From Diprion similis (lineage: Eukaryota > Arthropoda > Insecta > Hymenoptera > Diprionidae), in the NCBI RefSeq assembly GCF_021155765.1, contig NC_060113.1, positions 5,409,001 to 5,473,000 of the forward strand: a DNA stretch of 64,000 nucleotides, in the 5' to 3' direction. Position 1 is the first letter of the stretch. Each line of letters opens with the position of its first letter. Shown piece after piece: positions 56,801 to 64,000 of this stretch. The translations under genes and the position numbers were made by a program. The notes beneath the pieces were generated by a model. That model was not told where the DNA came from, did no database searches, and saw nothing but the letters and a program-made list of their open reading frames with translations.

Positions 56801-59800
56801 GGTTCCTAGTGTTCCAATTAGCCTAGAAACGGTCATACAAATCAATTCGGAGACCAGAAATTTTTGGCTCTAAAAATCGCAAAAAAAGTAAGGCTAACCC
56901 CTTTGGATTTTTGGCGAAGATTTCGACGACTTTGAAAAGTGCTGCAATTAATTCTTTAGGGCACTATTTCGACGTAATTTTTCGAGAGGAATCGATTGAG
57001 CGCAGTCCCAATACGCTGCGAGCAACGGATCAAAAGTTACAGCCAAAAAACTGCAGATTTCCATCGTCTTTTCTCTGCTGTTGGTCCTACGCTTATTTTA
57101 ATGTGTTTTTTGAGTTCCTGGTGTTCCAATTAGCCTAGAAACGGTCATACGAATCAATTCGGAGACCAGAAATTTTTGGCTCTAAAAATCGCAAAAAAAG
57201 TAAGGCTAACCCCTTTGGATTTTTGGCGAAAATTTCGACGACTTTGAAAAGTGCTGCAATTAATTCTTTAGGGCACTATTCCGACGTAATTTTTCGAGAG
57301 GAATCGATTGAGCGCAGTCCCAATACGCTGCGAGCAACGGATCAAAAGTTACAGCCAAAAAACTGCAGATTTCCATCGTCATTTCTCTGCTGTTGGTCCT
57401 ACGCTTATTTGAAGGTGTTTGTTGGGTTCCTAGTGTTCCAATTAGCCTAGAAACGGTCATACAAATCGATTCGGAGACCAGAAATTTTTGGCTCTAAAAA
57501 TCGCAAAAAAAGTAAGGCTAACCCCTTTGGATTTTTGGCGAAAATTTCGACGACTTTGAAAAGTGCTGCAATTAATTCTTTAGGGCACTATTTCGACCCA
57601 ATTTTTCGAGAGGAATCGATTGAGCGCAGTCCCAATACGCTGCGAGCGACGGATCAAAAGTTACAGCCAAAAAACTGCAGATTTCCATCGTCATTTCTCT
57701 GCTGTTGGTCCTACGCTTATTTTAATGTGTTTTTGGAGTTCCCGGTGTTCCAATTAGCCTAGAAACGGTCATACAAATCAATTCGGAGACCAGAAGTTTT
57801 TAGCTCTAAAAATCGCAAAAAAAGTAAGGCTAACCCCTTTGGATTTTTGGCGAAAATTTCGACGACTTTGAAAAGTGCTGCAATTAATTCTTTAGGGCAC
57901 TATTCCGACGTAATTTTTCGAGAGGAATCGATTGAGCGCAGTCCCAATACGCTGCGAGCAACGGATCAAAAGTTACAGCCAAAAAACTGCAGATTTCCAT
58001 CGTCATTTCTCTGCTGTTGGTCCTACGCTTATTTTAAGGTGTTTGTTGGGTTCCTAGTGTTCCAATTAGCCTAGAAACGGTCATACAAATCAATTCGGAG
58101 ACCAGAAATTTTTGGCTCTAAAAATCGCAAAAAAAGTAAGGCTAACCCCTTTGGATTTTTGGCGAAAATTTCGACGACTTTGAAAAGTGCTGCAATTGAT
58201 TCTTTAGGGCACGATTCAGACGTAATTTTTCGAGAGGAATCGATTGAGCGCAGTCCCAATACGCTGCGAGCGACGGATCAAAAGTTACAGCCAAAAAACT
58301 GCAGATTTCCATCGTCATTTCTCTGCTGTTGGTCCTAGGCTTATTTTAATTCGTATTTTGAGTTCCTGGTGTTCCAATTAGCCTAGAAACGGTCATACAA
58401 ATCAATTCGGAGACCAGAAATTTTTGGCTCTAAAAATCGCAAAAAAAGTAAGGCTAACCCCTTTGGATTTTTGGCGAAGATTTCGACGACTTTGAAAAGT
58501 GCTGCAATTAATTCTTTAGGGCACTATTTCGACGTAATTTTTCGAGAGGAATCGATTGAGCGCAGTCCCAATACGCTGCGAGCAACGGATCAAAAGTTAC
58601 AGCCAAAAAACTGCAGATTTCCATCGTCTTTTCTCTGCTGTTGGTCCTACGCTTATTTTAATGTGTTTTTTGAGTTCCTGGTGTTCCAATTAGCCTAGAA
58701 ACGGTCATACGAATCAATTCGGAGACCAGAAATTTTTGGCTCTAAAAATCGCAAAAAAAGTAAGGCTAACCCCTTTGGATTTTTGGCGAAAATTTCGACG
58801 ACTTTGAAAAGTGCTGCAATTAATTCTTTAGGGCACTATTCCGACGTAATTTTTCGAGAGGAATCGATTGAGCGCAGTCCCAATACGCTGCGAGCAACGG
58901 ATCAAAAGTTACAGCCAAAAAACTGCAGATTTCCATCGTCATTTCTCTGCTGTTGGTCCTACGCTTATTTGAAGGTGTTTGTTGGGTTCCTAGTGTTCCA
59001 ATTAGCCTAGAAACGGTCATACAAATCGATTCGGAGACCAGAAATTTTTGGCTCTAAAAATCGCAAAAAAAGTAAGGCTAACCCCTTTGGATTTTTGGCG
59101 AAAATTTCGACGACTTTGAAAAGTGCTGCAATTAATTCTTTAGGGCACTATTTCGACCCAATTTTTCGAGAGGAATCGATTGAGCGCAGTCCCAATACGC
59201 TGCGAGCGACGGATCAAAAGTTACAGCCAAAAAACTGCAGATTTCCATCGTCATTTCTCTGCTGTTGGTCCTACGCTTATTTTAATGTGTTTTTGGAGTT
59301 CCCGGTGTTCCAATTAGCCTAGAAACGGTCATACAAATCAATTCGGAGACCAGAAGTTTTTAGCTCTAAAAATCGCAAAAAAAGTAAGGCTAACCCCTTT
59401 GGATTTTTGGCGAAAATTTCGACGACTTTGAAAAGTGCTGCAATTAATTCTTTAGGGCACTATTCCGACGTAATTTTTCGAGAGGAATCGATTGAGCGCA
59501 GTCCCAATACGCTGCGAGCAACGGATCAAAAGTTACAGCCAAAAAACTGCAGATTTCCATCGTCATTTCTCTGCTGTTGGTCCTACGCTTATTTTAAGGT
59601 GTTTGTTGGGTTCCTAGTGTTCCAATTAGCCTAGAAACGGTCATACAAATCAATTCGGAGACCAGAAATTTTTGGCTCTAAAAATCGCAAAAAAAGTAAG
59701 GCTAACCCCTTTGGATTTTTGGCGAAAATTTCGACGACTTTGAAAAGTGCTGCAATTGATTCTTTAGGGCACGATTCAGACGTAATTTTTCGAGAGGAAT

Positions 59801-62800
59801 CGATTGAGCGCAGTCCCAATACGCTGCGAGCGACGGATCAAAAGTTACAGCCAAAAAACTGCAGATTTCCATCGTCATTTCTCTGCTGTTGGTCCTAGGC
59901 TTATTTTAATGTGTATTTTGAGTTCCTGGTGTTCCAATTAGCCTAGAAACGGTCATACAAATCAATTCGGAGACCAGAAATTTTTGGCTCTAAAAATCGC
60001 AAAAAAAGTAAGGCTAACCCCTTTGGATTTTTGGCGAAGATTTCGACGACTTTGAAAAGTGCTGCAATTAATTCTTTAGGGCACTATTTCGACGTAATTT
60101 TTCGAGAGGAATCGATTGAGCGCAGTCCCAATACGCTGCGAGCAACGGATCAAAAGTTACAGCCAAAAAACTGCAGATTTCCATCGTCATTTCTCTGCTG
60201 TTGGTCCTACGCTTATTTTAATGTGTTTTTTGAGTTCCTGGTGTTCCAATTAGCCTAGAAACGGTCATACGAATCAATTCGGAGACCAGAAATTTTTGGC
60301 TCTAAAAATCGCAAAAAAAGTAAGGCTAACCCCTTTGGATTTTTGGCGAAAATTTCGACGACTTTGAAAAGTGCTGCAATTAATTCTTTAGGGCACTATT
60401 CCGACGTAATTTTTCGAGAGGAATCGATTGAGCGCAGTCCCAATACGCTGCGAGCAACGGATCAAAAGTTACAGCCAAAAAACTGCAGATTTCCATCGTC
60501 ATTTCTCTGCTGTTGGTCCTACGCTTATTTGAAGGTGTTTGTTGGGTTCCTAGTGTTCCAATTAGCCTAGAAACGGTCATACAAATCGATTCGGAGACCA
60601 GAAATTTTTGGCTCTAAAAATCGCAAAAAAAGTAAGGCTAACCCCTTTGGATTTTTGGCGAAAATTTCGACGACTTTGAAAAGTGCTGCAATTAATTCTT
60701 TAGGGCACTATTTCGACCCAATTTTTCGAGAGGAATCGATTGAGCGCAGTCCCAATACGCTGCGAGCGACGGATCAAAAGTTACAGCCAAAAAACTGCAG
60801 ATTTCCATCGTCATTTCTCTGCTGTTGGTCCTACGCTTATTTTAATGTGTTTTTGGAGTTCCCGGTGTTCCAATTAGCCTAGAAACGGTCATACAAATCA
60901 ATTCGGAGACCAGAAGTTTTTAGCTCTAAAAATCGCAAAAAAAGTAAGGCTAACCCCTTTGGATTTTTGGCGAAAATTTCGACGACTTTGAAAAGTGCTG
61001 CAATTAATTCTTTAGGGCACTATTCCGACGTAATTTTCCGAGAGGAATCGATTGAGCGCAGTCCCAATACGCTGCGAGCAACGGATCAAAAGTTACAGCC
61101 AAAAAACTGCAGATTTCCATCGTCATTTCTCTGCTGTTGGTCCTACGCTTATTTTAAGGTGTTTGTTGGGTTCCTAGTGTTCCAATTAGCCTAGAAACGG
61201 TCATACAAATCAATTCGGAGACCAGAAATTTTTGGCTCTAAAAATCGCAAAAAAAGTAAGGCTAACCCCTTTGGATTTTTGGCGAAAATTTCGACGACTT
61301 TGAAAAGTGCTGCAATTGATTCTTTAGGGCACGATTCAGACGTAATTTTTCGAGAGGAATCGATTGAGCGCAGTCCCAATACGCTGCGAGCGACGGATCA
61401 AAAGTTACAGCCAAAAAACTGCAGATTTCCATCGTCATTTCTCTGCTGTTGGTCCTACGCTTATTTTAATGTGTTTTTGGAGTTCCTGGTGTTCCAATTA
61501 GCCTAGAAACGGTCATACAAATCAATTCGGAGACCAGAAATTTTTGGCTCTAAAAATCGCAAAAAAAGTAAGGCTAACCCCTTTGGATTTTTGGCGAAAA
61601 TTTCGACGACTTTGAAAAGAGCTGCGATTAATTCTTTAGGGCACAATTCCGACGTAATTTTTCGAGAGGAATCGATTGAGCGCAGTCCCAATACGCTGCG
61701 AGCGACGGATCGAAAGTTACAGCCAAAAAACTGCAGATTTCCATCGTCATTTCTCTGCTGTTGGTCCTACGCTTATTTTAATGTGTTTTTTGAGTTCCTG
61801 GTGTTCCAATTAGCCTAGAAACGGTCATACAAATCAATTCGGAGACCAGAAATTTTTGGCTCTAAATATCGCAAAAAAAGTAAGGCTAACCCCTTTGGAT
61901 TTTTGGCGAAAATTTCGACGACTTTGAAAAGTGCTGCAATTAATTCTTTAGGGCACTATTCCGACGTAATTTTGCGAAAGGAATCGATTGAGCGCAGTCC
62001 CAATACGCTGCGAGCGACGGATCAAAAGTTACAGCCAAAAAACTGCAGATTTCCATCGTCATTTCTCTGCTGTTGGTCCTACGCTTATTTTAATGTGTTT
62101 TTTGAGTTCCTGGTGTTCCAATTAGCCTAGAAACGGTCATACAAATCAATTCGGAGACCAGAAATTTTTGGCTCTAAAAATCGCAAAAAAAGTAAGGCTA
62201 ACCCCTTTGGATTTTTGGCGAAAATTTCGACGACTTTGAAAAGTGCTGCAATTAATTCTTTAGGGCACTATTCCGACGTAATTTTGCGAAAGGAATCGAT
62301 TGAGCGCAGTCCCAATACGCTGCGAGCGACGGATCAAAAGTTACAGCCAAAAAACTGCAGATTTCCATCGTCATTTCTCTGCTGTTGGTCCTACGCTTAT
62401 TTTAATGTGTTTTTTGAGTTCCTGGTGTTCCAATTAGCCTAGAAACGGTCATACAAATCAATTCGGAGACCAGAAATTTTTGGCTCTAAAAATCGCAAAA
62501 AAAGTAAGGCTAACCCCTTTGGATTTTTGGCGAAAATTTCGACGACTTTGAAAAGTGCTGCAATTAATTCTTTAGGGCACTATTCCGACGTAATTTTTCG
62601 AGAGGAATCGATTGAGCGCAGTCCCAATACGCTGCGAGCAACGGATCAAAAATTACAGCCAAAAAACTGCAGATTTCCATCGTCATTTCTCTGCTGTTGG
62701 TCCTACGCTTATTTTAATGTGTTTTTTGAGTTCCTGGTGTTCCAATTAGCCTAGAAACGGTCATACAAATCAATTCGGAGACCAGAAATTTTTGGCTCTA

Positions 62801-64000
62801 AATATCGCAAAAAAAGTAAGGCTAACCCCTTTGGATTTTTGGCGAAAATTTCGACGACTTTGAAAAGTGCTGCAATTAATTCTTTAGGGCACTATTCCGA
62901 CGTAATTTTGCGAAAGGAATCGATTGAGCGCAGTCCCAATACGCTGCGAGCGACGGATCAAAAGTTACAGCCAAAAAACTGCAGATTTCCATCGTCATTT
63001 CTCTGCTGTTGGTCCTACGCTTATTTTAATGTGTTTTTTGAGTTCCTGGTGTTCCAATTAGCCTAGAAACGGTCATACAAATCAATTCGGAGACCAGAAA
63101 TTTTTGGCTCTAAAAATCGCAAAAAAAGTAAGGCTAACCCCTTTGGATTTTTGGCGAAGATTTCGACGACTTTGAAAAGTGCTGCAATTAATTCTTTAGG
63201 GCACTATTTCGACGTAATTTTTCGAGAGGAATCGATTGAGCGCAGTCCCAATACGCTGCGAGCAACGGATCAAAAGTTACAGCCAAAAAACTGCAGATTT
63301 CCATCGTCATTTCTCTGCTGTTGGTCCTACGCTTATTTTAATGTGTTTTTTGAGTTCCTGGTGTTCCAATTAGCCTAGAAACGGTCATACAAATCAATTC
63401 GGAGACCAGAAATTTTTGGCTCTAAAAATCGCAAAAGAAGTAAGGCTAACCCCTTTGGATTTTTGGCGAAAATTTCGACGACTTTGAAAAGTGCTGCAAT
63501 TATTTCTTTAGGGCACTATTCCGACGTAATTTTTCGAAAGGAATCGATTGAGCGCAGTCCCAATACGCTGCGAGCGACGGATCAAAAGTTACAGCCAAAA
63601 AACTGCAGATTTCCATCGTCATTTCTCTGCTGTTGGTCCTACGCTTATTTTAATGTGTTTTTTGAGTTCCTGGTGTTCCAATTAGCCTAGAAACGGTCAT
63701 ACAAATCAATTCGGAGACCAGAAATTTTTGGCTCTAAAAATCGCAAAAAAAGTAAGGCTAACCCCTTTGGATTTTTGGCGAAAATTTCGACGACTTTGAA
63801 AAGTGCTGCAATTAATTCTTTAGGGCACTATTCCGACGTAATTTTTCGAGAGGAATCGATTGAGCGCAGTCCCAATACGCTGCGAGCAACGGATCAAAAG
63901 TTACAGCCAAAAAACTGCAGATTTCCATCGTCATTTCTCTGCTGTTGGTCCTACGCTTATTTTAAGGTGTTTGTTGGGTTCCTAGTGTTCCAATTAGCCT
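47861..64000 (+). repeat. 312-bp tandem satellite array, about 52 monomers, open at right edge
   Basis: Direct head-to-tail copies run from about 47861 to the last base. Using GGATTTTTGGCGAAAATTTC as the register, unit starts fall every 312 bases from 48176 to 63775, which is 50 intervals. The first unit (about 47864) is already more diverged. Three units depart slightly from 312: one is longer by a base near 50620, and the two starting near 50673 and 50984 are 311 because of a CAAAGATACAG variant. All copies share one orientation. Each has a short interrupted palindrome CGAAAATTTCG, a perfect AATCGATT palindrome, the conserved core GAGCGCAGTCCCAATACGC and an A-rich stretch ATCGCAAAAAAAGTAAGG. 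No unit carries an ATG-initiated frame of any length. The array has the form of a (peri)centromeric or heterochromatic satellite. I do not recognise the family. Confidence 0.97.
56911..61590 (+). repeat. Higher-order repeat: three copies of a five-monomer (1560-bp) block
   Basis: Five monomer variants recur in fixed order. A has CACTATTTCGACG (56911, 58471, 60031). B has TTATTTGAAGGTG (57223, 58783, 60343). C has TATTTCGACCCAATT and TTTTTGGAGTTCCCGG (57535, 59095, 60655). D has AAGGTGTTTGTTGGG (57847, 59407, 60967). E has CACGATTCAGACG (58159, 59719, 61279). The blocks are nearly identical. I saw only a few differences, for example TAATTCGTATTTTG against TAATGTGTATTTTG in E, a CTTTTC/CATTTC change in A, and a TTCCGAG change in the third D. 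Block identity is much higher than between neighbouring monomers, the mark of recent block amplification. Confidence 0.93.

Noticed and set aside
48176-63690. Repeated 75-codon open frame in nearly every satellite unit
   Set aside because: The frame begins with TTG, not ATG, and is open only because the units are near-identical. Several units break it with stops (near 50360, 52543, 55351, 58159) without loss of the repeat. There is no known domain, so it is not called as protein.
47861-64000. CRISPR array
   Set aside because: The period is 312 bases with no short-repeat/unique-spacer alternation; the whole unit is conserved. The host is a eukaryote.
48110-64000. CENP-B box in the satellite monomer
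   Set aside because: I checked the TTCG-containing sites (TTCGACGACTTT, TTCGAGAGGAAT, TTCGGAGACCAG). None fits the TTCGNNNNANNCGGG core.
48110-64000. Telomeric repeats (TTAGG) in the array
   Set aside because: Only isolated GGCTAACCCC occurs once per monomer; there are no tandem TTAGG units.

Overview
This is eukaryotic nuclear DNA: AT-rich, with introns bounded by GT/AG, long microsatellites, and proteins that read as clear animal orthologues. Protein wording (an Src42A-type kinase, a gudu/ODAD2 armadillo protein, Rab23, a ReepB-like protein) points to an insect. I favour a hymenopteran from general resemblance, but the sequence alone does not prove it.

The first 46 kb hold seven recognisable protein-coding genes whose exons I could join in frame. 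In order they are: Src42A-type tyrosine kinase (+, 2238-8746, six exons); Rab23 (+, 13499-23369, six exons, including an 11-codon first coding exon); BAG2 co-chaperone (-, 26962-28085, three exons); a REEP5/6-type ER-shaping protein (+, 29547-31731, four exons plus a possible alternative first exon); ODAD2/ARMC4 outer-dynein-arm docking protein (-, 33480-36466, eight exons); a Dok/IRS-type PH-PTB adaptor (+, 42305-44168, three exons); and a UBE2T-type ubiquitin-conjugating enzyme (-, 45753-46232, one coding exon). A weak candidate terminal exon of unknown identity lies on the minus strand at 28813-28968.

The genes are not an operon. Rab23 and BAG2, REEP and ODAD2, and the Dok-like gene and UBE2T are tail-to-tail pairs. 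Functional links are limited. Src42A is a Src-family kinase, and the Dok-like adaptor carries a YEEI and a PPLPPR motif that Src-type SH2 and SH3 domains typically bind. Rab23 and ODAD2 both belong to cilia biology. The introns of Rab23 hold a foldback, MITE-like repeat family, and intergenic DNA upstream of it holds a duplicated block and a tRNA-like fossil.

From about 47.45 kb to the right edge (over 16 kb) the window is a tandem satellite with a 312-bp monomer, about 52 copies, all in one orientation and open at the right end. Its left edge is decayed. Its interior has coupled monomer subtypes and a clear five-monomer higher-order repeat of 1560 bp, present three times in a row (56911-61590). 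This array is the most unusual part of the window. I found no convincing new multi-gene system, CRISPR array or bona fide tRNA/rRNA gene.
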